Positions 18,442-27,936 are shown, counted from the first letter of the stretch. The stretch is 64,000 bases of DNA from an uncultured Anaeroplasmataceae bacterium (GCA_934229535.1 CAKQDS010000001.1:70055-134054); one strand, 5' to 3'. Program-made: numbers and translations. Notes: generated by a model from the letters alone, not told the origin.

Positions 18442-19455
18442 ATGAATATAATATTATTTGGTGGAGAAAGCTTAGAGCATGAAATATCAATTATTACAGC
18501 TTATCAAATTAAGGAATATATTAATGATTGTAGGCTTATTTATATTAATAAATGTGGGGAAATGTTTTTAGCTGATAAGCTAAGCCTTGATGATTTTAAA
18601 AATAATAGACTTAATGGTCTAAAAAAAATTTGGTTTTATAATGGTGGCTTTAAAACAAAATTTAAAAGCTATAAGATAACTTGTGCTATAATTGCCCTTC
18701 ATGGTAAAAATGGTGAAGATGGCGCAGCTAAGGGATTATTAAATATGTATGATATTCCATCTATTGGTCCTGACATTTTAGCTAGTGCTATTTTTATGGA
18801 TAAAGCAATAAGCCATGAGTTATTAAAGAGTAGGGGCTTTAATGTAACTAATTATTATCTTTTAAAACGAACTGACTTTATTTTTTCAAGATATCAAAAT
18901 AGTTATCCTTGTATTATTAAGCCTAACAATGGTGGATCATCTATTGGGGTTCATATTTGTTATAATGATGCTGATTTTGTTATTAATGCTAGAAAAACCT
19001 TTGAGCTATGTAATGAAATTATTGTTGAAGAATATTTAACAGATATAGAGGAATACAATGTTGCGGTGGCAAAAGGATATATATCTAATGCTTATATGAT
19101 TAATAATAATGATGATTTTTTTTCATTTGCTGATAAGTATGAGAACTTAGAAAAGGTAAATGTTATTATTAATAATAATGATTTAGCAATTGAACTGAAA
19201 AATATATCAAAAACAATATATAAAGAATTTAATCTGACTGGTATTGTTAGAGTTGATTTTTTAGTTAAGGAAGATAACATTTATATATGTGAGCTTAATA
19301 CAATTCCAGGTGGCTTAGCTAATTATATGTTTGATGATTTTTCCAAGGTTATTAATTCGGAAATTGAAAAGGCTGTTATTGAACTATATAAGTCCAAAAA
19401 GCTTAATGATAATTTTAAAATGAATTTATTTAATATTTCTAAATTCTCTAAATAA
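18442..19455 (+). CDS. ddl: D-alanine-D-alanine ligase
   Basis: The product has 337 residues, the normal length for Ddl. It joins two D-alanines using ATP in the cytosol, feeding MurF encoded just upstream. Visible features are the N-terminal LFGGESLEHEISIITAYQI (substrate loop), ALHGKNGEDG, the ATP-grasp loop KPNNGGSSIGV, VEEYLTDIEEYNVAV, RVDFLV, and the metal-binding ELNTIPGG. The last replaces the usual EVNTLPG with conservative changes. The gene follows the MurF-like gene by 32 bases, and a terminator follows it. Confidence 0.93.
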   Translation: MNIILFGGESLEHEISIITAYQIKEYINDCRLIYINKCGEMFLADKLSLDDFKNNRLNGLKKIWFYNGGFKTKFKSYKITCAIIALHGKNGEDGAAKGLLNMYDIPSIGPDILASAIFMDKAISHELLKSRGFNVTNYYLLKRTDFIFSRYQNSYPCIIKPNNGGSSIGVHICYNDADFVINARKTFELCNEIIVEEYLTDIEEYNVAVAKGYISNAYMINNNDDFFSFADKYENLEKVNVIINNNDLAIELKNISKTIYKEFNLTGIVRVDFLVKEDNIYICELNTIPGGLANYMFDDFSKVINSEIEKAVIELYKSKKLNDNFKMNLFNISKFSK

Positions 19456-19461
19456 TGGTAT

Positions 19462-19499
19462 AGCAACGTTTCGTTTACAAGCGTTGCTTTCTTTTTTTT
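19462..19499 (+). terminator. Terminator of the murF-ddl operon
   Basis: AGCAACG pairs with CGTTGCT across a 13-base loop, then a T-rich tract of about 11 bases follows. Confidence 0.8.
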
Positions 19500-19547
19500 A
19501 CATCCTCAATTATACTTAAAGCATAATTTTTTATGTAGGTGGTAAAA

Positions 19548-20462
19548 ATGAAAAAAAATAATGTATTATTAATAGGTTCTTTAATTAAGTATATTGTTTT
19601 ATTTGGTGTTTTTTATATATTAGTAAAAGCAATGAGAAACACCAAAATGGATAATGGACAAACTATTTTGGAATATTATGCTAGTAATGTGAAGATTGAT
19701 AATTTTATTGAGATTTTTAATAAATTTGTGAAAATAATGAATTATTATTTTTGTTTTGCATTGGTATTAAACATTATTTCTTTTTTGGCAATTAATGCTA
19801 GTAATAGTGAGGTTGTAGCTAAAGTCTTAGGATTATTAAAAATTATTTCTTTGTCTTTTGTTTCAGGGATAGCTTTATTGCTGTTTAAGTCTGATAATAA
19901 GAAAAATAAAGATAAATATGAGACAAGTGAAAATGTAATTTCTAATTTGAACAATTCAAAAACAAAAAGACGACTTGAGCCAATAAAAAAATATAATTTT
20001 CCTAGTGCAATATTAAATTCCTTAGTTTGGTTAATTTTTGTAATTATTTTCTTTCTTTTTACAAAAGGTATGTCAAAGCTATTTAAGGGGATTGATAGTA
20101 CACCAAATACTGTAATTATTGTGGGAACAATTGTATGCTGGGTGATTAGGTTAATTCCAGTAATTGGTTTAGTGTGTTGTTTTTATTCTTGCTTATGTGG
20201 TAATCATTATTATCGTAAGGCTTTGGATAAGGCAGAGGATTTATTATACTATGGAATGACTATAGATGAGGTTAGAGACTTTATGCAAAATATAAAAATT
20301 CAACGTGAGGGGATTAATAATAATGGTGATTATGTTATTATTTATTCTGATGTTAAGCATAAGAAAAGGGACAAGGACTATGAATCTTTAGTATATGTTT
20401 TTAAAGATGGAAAGCTTTGTGATATCGATAGAGCATATCGTAGAACAATTGTTTATAATTAA
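19548..20462 (+). CDS. Multi-pass membrane protein of unknown function
   Basis: The product has 304 residues and I do not recognise it. About five hydrophobic segments lie at residues 8-27, 60-82, 90-108, 150-172 and 185-215. The last contains a Cys-rich VCCFYSCLCG. The C-terminal 85 residues are soluble and charged, with a TIDEVRDFM helix and a strand-rich end (YVIIYSDVK, LVYVFKDGK). ATG at 19548 is preferred over GTG at 19539, because AGGTGG lies at the correct distance. The gene is monocistronic, between two terminators. Confidence 0.6.
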   Translation: MKKNNVLLIGSLIKYIVLFGVFYILVKAMRNTKMDNGQTILEYYASNVKIDNFIEIFNKFVKIMNYYFCFALVLNIISFLAINASNSEVVAKVLGLLKIISLSFVSGIALLLFKSDNKKNKDKYETSENVISNLNNSKTKRRLEPIKKYNFPSAILNSLVWLIFVIIFFLFTKGMSKLFKGIDSTPNTVIIVGTIVCWVIRLIPVIGLVCCFYSCLCGNHYYRKALDKAEDLLYYGMTIDEVRDFMQNIKIQREGINNNGDYVIIYSDVKHKKRDKDYESLVYVFKDGKLCDIDRAYRRTIVYN

Positions 20463-20472
20463 AGGATTAATG

Positions 20473-20494
20473 CTCACCTTAGGTGAGTCTTTTT
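20473..20494 (+). terminator. Terminator after the membrane-protein gene
   Basis: CTCACC and GGTGAG form a stem with a 3-base loop, followed by TCTTTTT. Confidence 0.8.
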
Positions 20495-20544
20495 AATGAT
20501 AAAAATAGTAAAGAAAAGTAAAAATAGTAAAAGGAGAAAAAAAG

Positions 20545-21573
20545 ATGAACAATCCATTTTCATTAATCTTTGGCAAAAATCCAAAGTTATCAATAGATAG
20601 ACCAGTTGAAAAAAATGAAATTATAGAGTCTTTTTCAAGTGAAACAATTAATCAGCAAATATATTTGATTACTGCAATAAGAGGTAGCGGTAAAACGGTA
20701 TTAATGACAGAAATTTCCGAATATTTTAAAAATTAAAAGAATTGGCTGGTTGTGGAATTAAATCCGGAAAGAGATATGAGAAGTAGCTTACTGTCAAAAT
20801 TGAATAGTATTGCCGGAACGATGATAAAGAACATAAATATAAATTTGTCATTATTTAATATTTTTACAATTGGAGCTAATCTTGAAAATAAGGTAACAGA
20901 TATTGAAACCGCCATTTGTAAGGTTTTAGAACACTTAAAAAAGTGAAATATTCGCGTTTTAATAACTATTGATGAGGTAGTAAAAAATAAAAACAACAAG
21001 ATATTTTCAAGTATGTTTCAAATTCTTGTTAGAAATGATTTACCAGTTTTCTTATTAATGACAGGTCTTTATGATAATATTAAAAATCTTCAAGATGAAA
21101 AAACATTAACTTTCTTATATCGTGCGCCTAGAATTAATCTTGAGCCTTTAAACTTAAATTTGATTGCCTTAAAATATCAAGAGGTTTTTAATCTGGCTGA
21201 AGCTGAAGCTAAAAAAATGGCTAAGCTTTCTGGTGGCTATGCTTTTGGATTTCAAGCACTAGGATATTTAACTGTTAAACATAATGGTGATTATAAGAAG
21301 GCTATTAATGAATATAAGATATATCTAGAGGAATATTCTTATGACAAAATATGGTCAGAATTATCTGAAAATGACAAGAATTTAATCATTTCTATTGTGA
21401 AGACTAAAAGTAAGCTTGTAAAGGATATTATGGCTTGCTGTAATTTAGATAATAATCATTTTAATCCATATAGAAAAAGGCTAATTAATAAAGGAATTGT
21501 AGATGGTAGTAATAGAGGAAAGCTAACATTTATTTTGCCACTTTTTGAAGAATATGTTTTGGAAAATAGTTAA
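20545..21573 (+). pseudogene. Broken ATP-binding protein (AAA-type ATPase) with two in-frame stops
   Basis: Three open segments in one reading frame make up a single ATPase of about 342 codons: 20545-20736, 20752-20946 and 21013-21573. The P-loop reads TAIRGSGKTVLMTE. A TAA at 20734 precedes NWLVVELNP, and a TGA at 20944 precedes IRVLITIDEV, the Walker B strand. The C-terminal part has FLLMTGLYDNI, LSGGYAFGFQALG and a winged-helix-like end. Family relatives are AAA ATPases of the archaeal-ATPase/mobile type, often with a nuclease domain. Both lesions look like single-base nonsense changes in an otherwise intact frame, so the decay is recent. A sequencing error or strain variant is the main alternative. 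Confidence 0.85.
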
Positions 21574-21637
21574 TTTTTAAATTGTAAGGTGTTTTTAAAT
21601 ATGTTATAATTAGTCATAAAGAAATGGAGAAGATATT

Positions 21638-22333
21638 ATGATGAAGAAGGCGACCTATGGTCAAAGAGCCGCAGCTACACTAATTGATTTATTAATAATT
21701 GGTGTTGTAGTTGCATTGTTTGTAGTTATTTTTAAAAATTTAATGGTTAAGGAAGCTCCAGAGGTACTTGTTAATTTGACACAAAAATATTTAGATGGGA
21801 CAATTACCCCAAATGAGTATTTAGAACAATTTCAATCATTATTGCAAAGTGATGTTACTGTATTAGCATATTATAATGGAATACAAAATTTTTATATTTC
21901 ATCTTTTGCAGCTTTTATTGTTGTTTTCTGCTTATATTATGTTTTACTTCCAATGCTTTGGAAAAATGGTCAAACTGTTGGTAGATTTACAATGAAGATA
22001 AAGGTTAAAAATGTTGATGATGATACTTATACAGTTGGTACTTGTATTTTACGTGAAGTTGTTGGTAACCTATTAATTAGTGTTGTATTAAACTGCTGTT
22101 GCTGTATTCCTTTGATTGTTAATTTAATTATCATTGGTAAAAATGGTTGTTCAATTGCTGATGGTATTTCTCGTAGTGAGCTAGTATCAACAATTTATAA
22201 AGAAGAGGAAGAGCAAAGTGATAATCCATTTAATGATTATTTAAATGCTGATATTACTAAAGAAACTAATGTAGAAGATCAAGATTTCTTCTTTAATGAG
22301 GATGAAAAAAAGGATGACAATAACGATAAATAA
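21638..22333 (+). CDS. RDD family membrane protein
   Basis: The product has 231 residues. The RDD-family opening reads YGQRAAATLIDLLIIG, with the Arg and Asp pair that defines the family inside the first membrane segment. Further hydrophobic segments are at about 88-108 and 150-170, with a CCCC cluster in the last. The middle LWKNGQTVGRFTMKIKV is also typical. The C-terminal 50 residues are acidic and soluble. RDD proteins are small membrane proteins of uncertain function, some tied to ion or compatible-solute transport. The next gene overlaps its end. Confidence 0.85.
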   Translation: MMKKATYGQRAAATLIDLLIIGVVVALFVVIFKNLMVKEAPEVLVNLTQKYLDGTITPNEYLEQFQSLLQSDVTVLAYYNGIQNFYISSFAAFIVVFCLYYVLLPMLWKNGQTVGRFTMKIKVKNVDDDTYTVGTCILREVVGNLLISVVLNCCCCIPLIVNLIIIGKNGCSIADGISRSELVSTIYKEEEEQSDNPFNDYLNADITKETNVEDQDFFFNEDEKKDDNNDK

Positions 22334-22892
22334 GTTTCCTTTTAAATATTTGATGTTTAAAAAGAATGACGAATCTGCTATTTATGAATTTTTAAATAAT
22401 AGCTTTTCAGCAAAATTTATATTAAATAATGATCTTGATTTAGGAATTTGCTTTTACTATGGTTTGGAATTTAGTGAGGTATATGAAGCATTACAGGCTT
22501 TTTTAGACGAAGGAATTATTAGCACACCAATTTATTGTTCAAAAGAAATTAATTCTTTAAAAGATTTCGAATTTGATTATAGCTTCATAAAAAAGGAAAT
22601 ATTATTGGTTTCTAGTGGCGTATATGATTTTAAATCTTTGTTGTTTAAAACTACAAATGCTAGTGTTAGTAAGGACAAAAGTAATTATGTGCTAAAGAAT
22701 TATGCAAATGATACGGAAATGAAAAATATCATAAATAAATTGTTTGAGGCTGATTTGAATGTTTCCAAAGCAAGTAAAATGCTATATCTTCATCGTAATA
22801 CTTTAATATATAAGCTTGATAGATTTTATAAAATAACTGGCTATGATATTAGAAAATTTAATGATGCTTGTTTTATAAAGCAATTACTATAA
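22314..22892 (+). CDS. PucR/CdaR-type helix-turn-helix regulator
   Basis: The product has about 192 residues. The C-terminal 45 residues contain the PucR-type helix-turn-helix: NVSKASKMLYLHRNTLIYKLDRFYKITGYDIR. This family controls purine, sugar-diacid and related catabolism. The N-terminal 140 residues match no sensor I recognise. The start is uncertain. ATG at 22314 has AAGG very close, and in-frame ATGs lie at 22296 and 22302. The gene overlaps the RDD gene and lies 40 bases before yjjI, so control of the glycyl-radical genes is an attractive inference. Confidence 0.75.
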   Translation: MTITINKFPFKYLMFKKNDESAIYEFLNNSFSAKFILNNDLDLGICFYYGLEFSEVYEALQAFLDEGIISTPIYCSKEINSLKDFEFDYSFIKKEILLVSSGVYDFKSLLFKTTNASVSKDKSNYVLKNYANDTEMKNIINKLFEADLNVSKASKMLYLHRNTLIYKLDRFYKITGYDIRKFNDACFIKQLL

Positions 22893-22931
22893 AGGAACGT
22901 TGATTCCTTTATTTTAATATAGGAGAAAAAA

Positions 22932-24449
22932 ATGACTGAGGAAGTAATGAAAATTATTAATGATGAAACACTAACTTATGAGCAGCAGCTTTTAGCTTTA
23001 GCAAGGCTTAGTGAAAATAAGTGTGAGGCTTTGAAAAGAAATCCACTATGGATTAGGGCTTTGAATGAAGGTAAGGTATGTGATTTAAATGAAGGACTTG
23101 CGCCTTATAGACCAAGATATATTTTACCTGATTATGATATTTTTATGAAAAAGGGATGTGAGTTTTTAGAACTACAGCCTGCTAAAAATTTAATGGAGGC
23201 TTGTAATAATTTACTTATATTTTATAAGCATGTTCCCTCTATTACCTCATATTCTGGTTATTTAGGAAATTTTACTACTCTATTTATGTCGTTTGAGGAT
23301 GAAGCCTCTAATCCTTTAACAAAAGAAATATTAAGAATGTTTTTACTTCATATTGATAAGACCTTATGTGATTCATTTGTTCATGCTAATATTGGACCAA
23401 TGGATAGTAAAATAACAAGAATTATTTTGGAGCTAACTAAGGAAATGCAGCTTGCAATTCCTAATATTACATTATTATATGATGAGGATATTACTCCTGA
23501 TTCCTTGGCACTTATGGCAATTGATGTTATGCTTAAAACGTCTAAGCCTTCATTTGCTAATCATAAAATGTATAGCTTGGAGCATAAAAATAATCCATAT
23601 GGAATAGCTAGCTGCTACAATGTTTTAAATATTGGTGGTGGTGGCTATACTCTTCCAAGACTAAGATTATACGAAATAGCCTGTGAGGCAGTAAATATTG
23701 ATGATTTCTTTTCTAACGTTTTACCGAAATATGTTAATTTAATATTAGAATATATTGATGATAGAATTGATTTTATTGTTAATAAAAGTAGCTTCTTTAA
23801 AGCTAATTTTTTAGTACGTGAAGGCTTTGTTGAGCGTGAGAAATTTACTGGTATGGTTGGTGTTGTTGGCGTAAATGAATGTGTCAACAAGCTTCTTGGT
23901 ATAACTGATTTTAATAAGGGCTTTGGTCATAACGAGGAAGCTAATGTTCTAGCTATTAGAGTTCTTTTAGAAATTGAAAAAATGGTTAATAATCATAAAG
24001 GCCTATATTGTTCTAAATGTGATAATAAATATCAAATGCATGCTCAGGTTGGAATAGATTCTGATGGTATGGCTGATTCACCAGGATGCCGTGTTCATAT
24101 TGGCTATGAACCAAATTTATTTGAGCATTTAAATTTAGAGTCTAGATTACATAAATTTTTCCCTTGTGGTGTTGGTGATATTTTTAAATTTGATCAAAGC
24201 TTTAATAATTCTTTGGATGCAATTTTAGATATAATAAAGGGATCATTTACTAAAGGAATGCGTTATTTTACTGCATATAATGAGGATAATGATGTTGTAA
24301 GAGTTACAGGATATTTAGTTAAAAAGAGTGAAATAAAGCGTTTAGAGGAAGGTAAGCAATCCTTAAATAATGTGACAATTTTTGGCTATGGTGCTAAAGA
24401 GCATGGCCATGCACTTGAGCGTAAGGTTTATCATGAAGGCAAGAATTAA
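22932..24449 (+). CDS. yjjI: YjjI family glycyl-radical enzyme
   Basis: The product has 505 residues, close to E. coli YjjI (about 516). Expected family features are a mid-chain Cys in GIASCYNVLNIGGGGYTL, a CSKCDNKY pair, and the C-terminal glycyl-radical loop RVTGYLVKKSEI, where Gly is the radical site. The reaction of YjjI is not established, though the family is oxygen-sensitive and acts in anaerobes. It is directly followed by its activase gene, with a 17-base overlap. The upstream regulator and the AGGAG site at about 22921 support a real start at 22932. Confidence 0.88.
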   Translation: MTEEVMKIINDETLTYEQQLLALARLSENKCEALKRNPLWIRALNEGKVCDLNEGLAPYRPRYILPDYDIFMKKGCEFLELQPAKNLMEACNNLLIFYKHVPSITSYSGYLGNFTTLFMSFEDEASNPLTKEILRMFLLHIDKTLCDSFVHANIGPMDSKITRIILELTKEMQLAIPNITLLYDEDITPDSLALMAIDVMLKTSKPSFANHKMYSLEHKNNPYGIASCYNVLNIGGGGYTLPRLRLYEIACEAVNIDDFFSNVLPKYVNLILEYIDDRIDFIVNKSSFFKANFLVREGFVEREKFTGMVGVVGVNECVNKLLGITDFNKGFGHNEEANVLAIRVLLEIEKMVNNHKGLYCSKCDNKYQMHAQVGIDSDGMADSPGCRVHIGYEPNLFEHLNLESRLHKFFPCGVGDIFKFDQSFNNSLDAILDIIKGSFTKGMRYFTAYNEDNDVVRVTGYLVKKSEIKRLEEGKQSLNNVTIFGYGAKEHGHALERKVYHEGKN

Positions 24450-25269
24450 TAAAATAATACCATTTTCTAATGTTGATGGTCCAGGAAATAGAATGGCTAT
24501 CTTTTTTCAAAAGTGTCCATTTTCTTGCTTATATTGTCATAATCCCGAAACTATTAATGAATGTATAAATTGTGGTAAATGTGTTTCATATTGTCAAAGT
24601 GAGGCCTTAAGTATTATAAATAGCAAGGTAATATGGGATGAAAAAAGTTGCGTTAGCTGTGATACTTGTATTAAGTTATGTCCTAATATGTCATCACCAA
24701 AAACTAAACTTTATAGCATTGAAGATATTGTAGAAATGCTTAAAGATGTTAAGCCATTTATTAGAGGGATAACTGTATCTGGTGGGGAATGTATGAATAA
24801 TGCTAGCTTTATTTTAGAATTATTTAAAGAGGCGAGGAAGCTTAATTTAAGCTGTCTTATTGATTCTAATGGTTATTATGATTTCAAAGATTATCCTGAT
24901 TTATTAGCAATTTGTGATGGTGTTATGCTTGATGTTAAGGCCTTTGATAATGAATTTCATAAGCTTGTTACTAAAAATGATAACCATATGGTTTTAAAAA
25001 ATCTTAAGTTTTTACTAGAAAATAATAAGCTTTATGAGGTAAGAACAGTTATTTTACCAGAATATGATGAAGAAAATTGTAGGACTGTTGAAGGTGTTTG
25101 TAGAATGATTGGTTCTAAAACTAGATACAAATTAATTAAATATCGTCCCTTTGGTGTTAGAGATGAGGGAATTAAAATATTTGGTAATAGAATAGTTTCT
25201 GATAGTAGTATTAATAAAATGGTTGAAATTGCTAAAAGGAATGGTTGTAATACGACAATTACTATTTAA
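24433..25269 (+). CDS. yjjW: YjjW family glycyl-radical enzyme activase (radical SAM)
   Basis: The product has 278 residues. The radical-SAM cluster is CPFSCLYC near residue 27, and two ferredoxin-type clusters follow (CINCGKCVSYC and CVSCDTCIKLC). Later motifs are GITVSGGE, a SAM-binding element, and MLDVKAFD. Such proteins abstract hydrogen from the partner glycine to create the radical. The ATG at 24433 is inside the yjjI end, and the gene is translationally coupled. The YjjI-YjjW pairing matches E. coli. Confidence 0.93.
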   Translation: MKARINKIIPFSNVDGPGNRMAIFFQKCPFSCLYCHNPETINECINCGKCVSYCQSEALSIINSKVIWDEKSCVSCDTCIKLCPNMSSPKTKLYSIEDIVEMLKDVKPFIRGITVSGGECMNNASFILELFKEARKLNLSCLIDSNGYYDFKDYPDLLAICDGVMLDVKAFDNEFHKLVTKNDNHMVLKNLKFLLENNKLYEVRTVILPEYDEENCRTVEGVCRMIGSKTRYKLIKYRPFGVRDEGIKIFGNRIVSDSSINKMVEIAKRNGCNTTITI

Positions 25270-25348
25270 TTTTTGTGCAATTTGTCCATATGAATACGCT
25301 TTATTATCAGTTATAATATAGATAGTTAAAAAAACGGAGGAATTTATT

Positions 25349-26470
25349 ATGTCAACATTAAGTTTAAGAAATATTAATAAAGTTTATCCTAATGGTGTTC
25401 AAGCTGTTTTCGACTTTAATCTAGAAATAGAAGATAAGGAATTTATTGTATTTGTTGGTCCATCTGGTTGTGGAAAGTCAACTACACTTCGTATGATTGC
25501 AGGTCTTGAGGATATCACAACTGGTGAGCTTTATATTGATGGTGAATTAATGAATGATGTACCATCAAAGAATCGTGGTATTGCCATGGTTTTCCAATCT
25601 TATGCCCTATATCCACATATGACTGTATATGATAATATGGCATTTGGTTTACAATTACGTCGTGTACCACGTGATGAAATTCAAAGAAGAGTACAAGAGG
25701 CTGCAATGATTTTAGGTCTTGAGCCATATTTAAAGCGTAAGCCAAGAGCATTGTCAGGAGGTCAACGTCAAAGAGTTGCTTTAGGACGTGCTATTGTTCG
25801 TGATGCTAAGGTATTCTTAATGGATGAACCACTTTCTAACCTAGATGCTAAGCTACGTGTAACAATGCGTGGTGAGTTAACTAAATTACATCGTAGACTT
25901 GGTTCTACAACAATTTATGTAACACATGACCAAATTGAGGCTATGACAATGGCATCAAGAATTGTATGTATGCGTGATGGACGTGTTCAACAAATTGGTA
26001 CTCCAAGAGAAATTTATGAAACTCCAGCTAACGTATTCGTTGGTGGATTTATTGGAACACCTCCAATGAACTTCCTACATGGTGTTGTTGATGAGGATGG
26101 TTATTTCCATACTGCTGATGATACTTATAAGATTGCTGTTCCAAAGGGTAAGCTAAAGCCATTAATTGATGGCGATTATATCGGTGTTGAGGTTATAATG
26201 GGTATTCGTCCTGAGGATATTCATGATGATTTAAGTGAGCAAAGTCAAGTAATATTTGAAACATATCCTGAGGCTGTTTGCGAATTAACAGTAGACGTTT
26301 CTGAATTACTAGGTGCTGAAACTAATATTTATGCAACAATGGATGGCGATGCTGTTATTGCTTCAGTTGATTCAAGAGATGATCTTGAGCCTGGTGATAA
26401 GGTTAAGGTTGTTATGGATATGAATCATTGTCATTTCTTTGATGCTGATACTGAACTTGCAATTAGATAA
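25349..26470 (+). CDS. Sugar ABC transporter ATP-binding protein (MsmK/UgpC type)
   Basis: The product has 373 residues. The N-terminal ATPase domain has Walker A GPSGCGKST, signature LSGGQRQRVALGRA, Walker B FLMDEPLSNLDAK and switch THDQ. The C-terminal about 130 residues are the TOBE/regulatory domain of MalK-like ATPases (GIRPEDI). Members energise import of oligosaccharides or glycerol phosphate and are often shared by several transporters. No permease or binding protein lies beside it, which suits a general MsmX-like role. ACGGAGG precedes the start. Codon use is richer in CGT than neighbours, suggesting high expression. Confidence 0.95.
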   Translation: MSTLSLRNINKVYPNGVQAVFDFNLEIEDKEFIVFVGPSGCGKSTTLRMIAGLEDITTGELYIDGELMNDVPSKNRGIAMVFQSYALYPHMTVYDNMAFGLQLRRVPRDEIQRRVQEAAMILGLEPYLKRKPRALSGGQRQRVALGRAIVRDAKVFLMDEPLSNLDAKLRVTMRGELTKLHRRLGSTTIYVTHDQIEAMTMASRIVCMRDGRVQQIGTPREIYETPANVFVGGFIGTPPMNFLHGVVDEDGYFHTADDTYKIAVPKGKLKPLIDGDYIGVEVIMGIRPEDIHDDLSEQSQVIFETYPEAVCELTVDVSELLGAETNIYATMDGDAVIASVDSRDDLEPGDKVKVVMDMNHCHFFDADTELAIR

Positions 26471-26492
26471 TTTTAGATAATTATTGTATTAG

Positions 26493-26522
26493 GAGTGCTA
26501 TATTAAATGGCACTCTTTTTTT
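26493..26522 (+). terminator. Terminator of the sugar-ABC ATPase gene
   Basis: GAGTGC/GCACTC with an 11-base loop is followed by seven T and an A. Confidence 0.8.
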
Positions 26523-26588
26523 AATAATTTATTTTGAAAATTTTCATTTCTATGATAAAAGTGCTGATGTAATGGTTTTCATAAACTA

Positions 26589-26644
26589 AAAAGCGCTTTC
26601 AAACGAGCGATTCATTGAAAAAAGCGCTTAATATATGGTATAAT
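26589..26644 (+). promoter_or_regulatory. pgk promoter with paired cre-like operators
   Basis: TTGAAA (26615-26620) and TATAAT (26639-26644) have an 18-base spacer. Two AAGCGCTT palindromes, at 26591-26598 and 26622-26629, are centred 31 bases apart, about three helical turns. The first reads AAAAAGCGCTTTCA, close to the CcpA cre consensus. The second overlaps the spacer, a position suited to repression. CcpA binding is inferred; a different glycolytic regulator is possible. Confidence 0.7.
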
Positions 26645-26694
26645 CAAGATGAAAAAAGAGTACATTTTTTAGTGTTATTAGGAGGAATTTTGAA

Positions 26695-27900
26695 ATGGCT
26701 AAGAAAATTGTTTCTGATTTAGATTTAAAGGGAAAGAAAGTTTTAATCCGTGTTGATTTTAACGTTCCTATGAAGAATGGTGTGATTACAGATGACACAC
26801 GTATTCGTGCTGCCCTACCTACTATTGAATATGTTTTAAATCATGGTGGTAGAGCTATAGTATTTTCACATTTAGGACGTGTTAAATCAGCTGATGATGT
26901 TAAGAAAAATGATATTACTCCAGTTGCTCATAGACTAGAGGAATTATTAGGTCGTCATGTTGAATTTATTAATGCTACTCGTGGTGAAGCATTAGAAAGC
27001 GCTGCTAAGAATTTAAAAGATGGCGAAATTATGATGTTCCAAAATACAAGATATGAGGATTTTGATGGCGAGAAGGAAACTAAGCTTGAGTCTAAGAATA
27101 ATCCAGAGCTAGGTGCTTACTGGGCATCTCTTGGTGATGTATTTGTAAATGATGCATTTGGTACTGCTCATCGTGCTGCTGCTTCAAATGTTGGAATTGC
27201 TTCAAATGTTAAAGAAACTGCTGCAGGCTTTTTACTTGAAAAGGAAATTAAATATATTGGTGGTGCTGTAGATAATCCAGAGCGTCCATATGTTGCAATT
27301 CTTGGTGGTGCAAAGGTTTCTGATAAGATTGGTGTTATTGAGGCATTAGCTACTAAGGCTGATAAGATTTTAATTGGTGGTGGAATGATGTTTACATTCC
27401 TTAAGGCTTTAGGATATAACATTGGTAAATCTTTATGCGAAGAAGATAAGATTGATTTAGCTAAAGAATTATTAAAGAAGGCTGAGGGAAAGATTATTCT
27501 TCCAGTTGATGCTGTTTGTGCAAAAGAATTTGCAGACGTTCCAGGTGTTGTCAAGGATGTTGATAAGATGGCTGATGATGATATGGGTCTTGATATTGGA
27601 CCTAAGACACTTGAGTTATTCGCAGATGCCCTAAAGGATGCCAAGACTGTTGTATGGAATGGACCAATGGGTGTATTTGAAATGCAAAATTATGCAGCAG
27701 GAACAATTGGTGTATGTGAATTAATTGCTAAGCTTCATGGTAAGGCTAATACAATCGTTGGTGGTGGAGATAGTGCTGCTGCAGTTGAAAAGCTAGGCTA
27801 CGCTGAAAAGTTCTCACATGTTTCAACAGGTGGTGGAGCTTCACTTGAATACCTAGAAGGTAAGGTATTACCAGGAATCGCTTGTGTTGATGACAAGTAA
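26695..27900 (+). CDS. pgk: Phosphoglycerate kinase
   Basis: The product has 401 residues, the usual length. It transfers phosphate from 1,3-bisphosphoglycerate to ADP in glycolysis. Signatures are RVDFNVPM, DDTRIRAALPTI, SHLGRVK, QNTRYEDFDGE, the nucleotide-binding VAILGGAKVSDKIG, WNGPMGVFE and the C-terminal VGGGDSAAAVEKLG. AGGAGG precedes the ATG. It leads a pgk-ptsH-tpiA operon. Control is by the paired operator promoter upstream. Confidence 0.98.
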   Translation: MAKKIVSDLDLKGKKVLIRVDFNVPMKNGVITDDTRIRAALPTIEYVLNHGGRAIVFSHLGRVKSADDVKKNDITPVAHRLEELLGRHVEFINATRGEALESAAKNLKDGEIMMFQNTRYEDFDGEKETKLESKNNPELGAYWASLGDVFVNDAFGTAHRAAASNVGIASNVKETAAGFLLEKEIKYIGGAVDNPERPYVAILGGAKVSDKIGVIEALATKADKILIGGGMMFTFLKALGYNIGKSLCEEDKIDLAKELLKKAEGKIILPVDAVCAKEFADVPGVVKDVDKMADDDMGLDIGPKTLELFADALKDAKTVVWNGPMGVFEMQNYAAGTIGVCELIAKLHGKANTIVGGGDSAAAVEKLGYAEKFSHVSTGGGASLEYLEGKVLPGIACVDDK

Positions 27901-27936
27901 AATTAAAAAAATACTAGAATAGGATGAGTGTTAAAC

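Noticed and set aside
20545..21573. UGA or UAA readthrough (recoding) in the ATPase gene
   Set aside because: One stop is TAA and the other TGA, the tRNA-Trp reads only UGG, and TGA ends real genes here. Ordinary nonsense mutations explain it.
27168..27644. Minus-strand ORF of 158 codons inside pgk
   Set aside because: It lies fully inside a certain gene and has no family motif. It is a codon-bias shadow.
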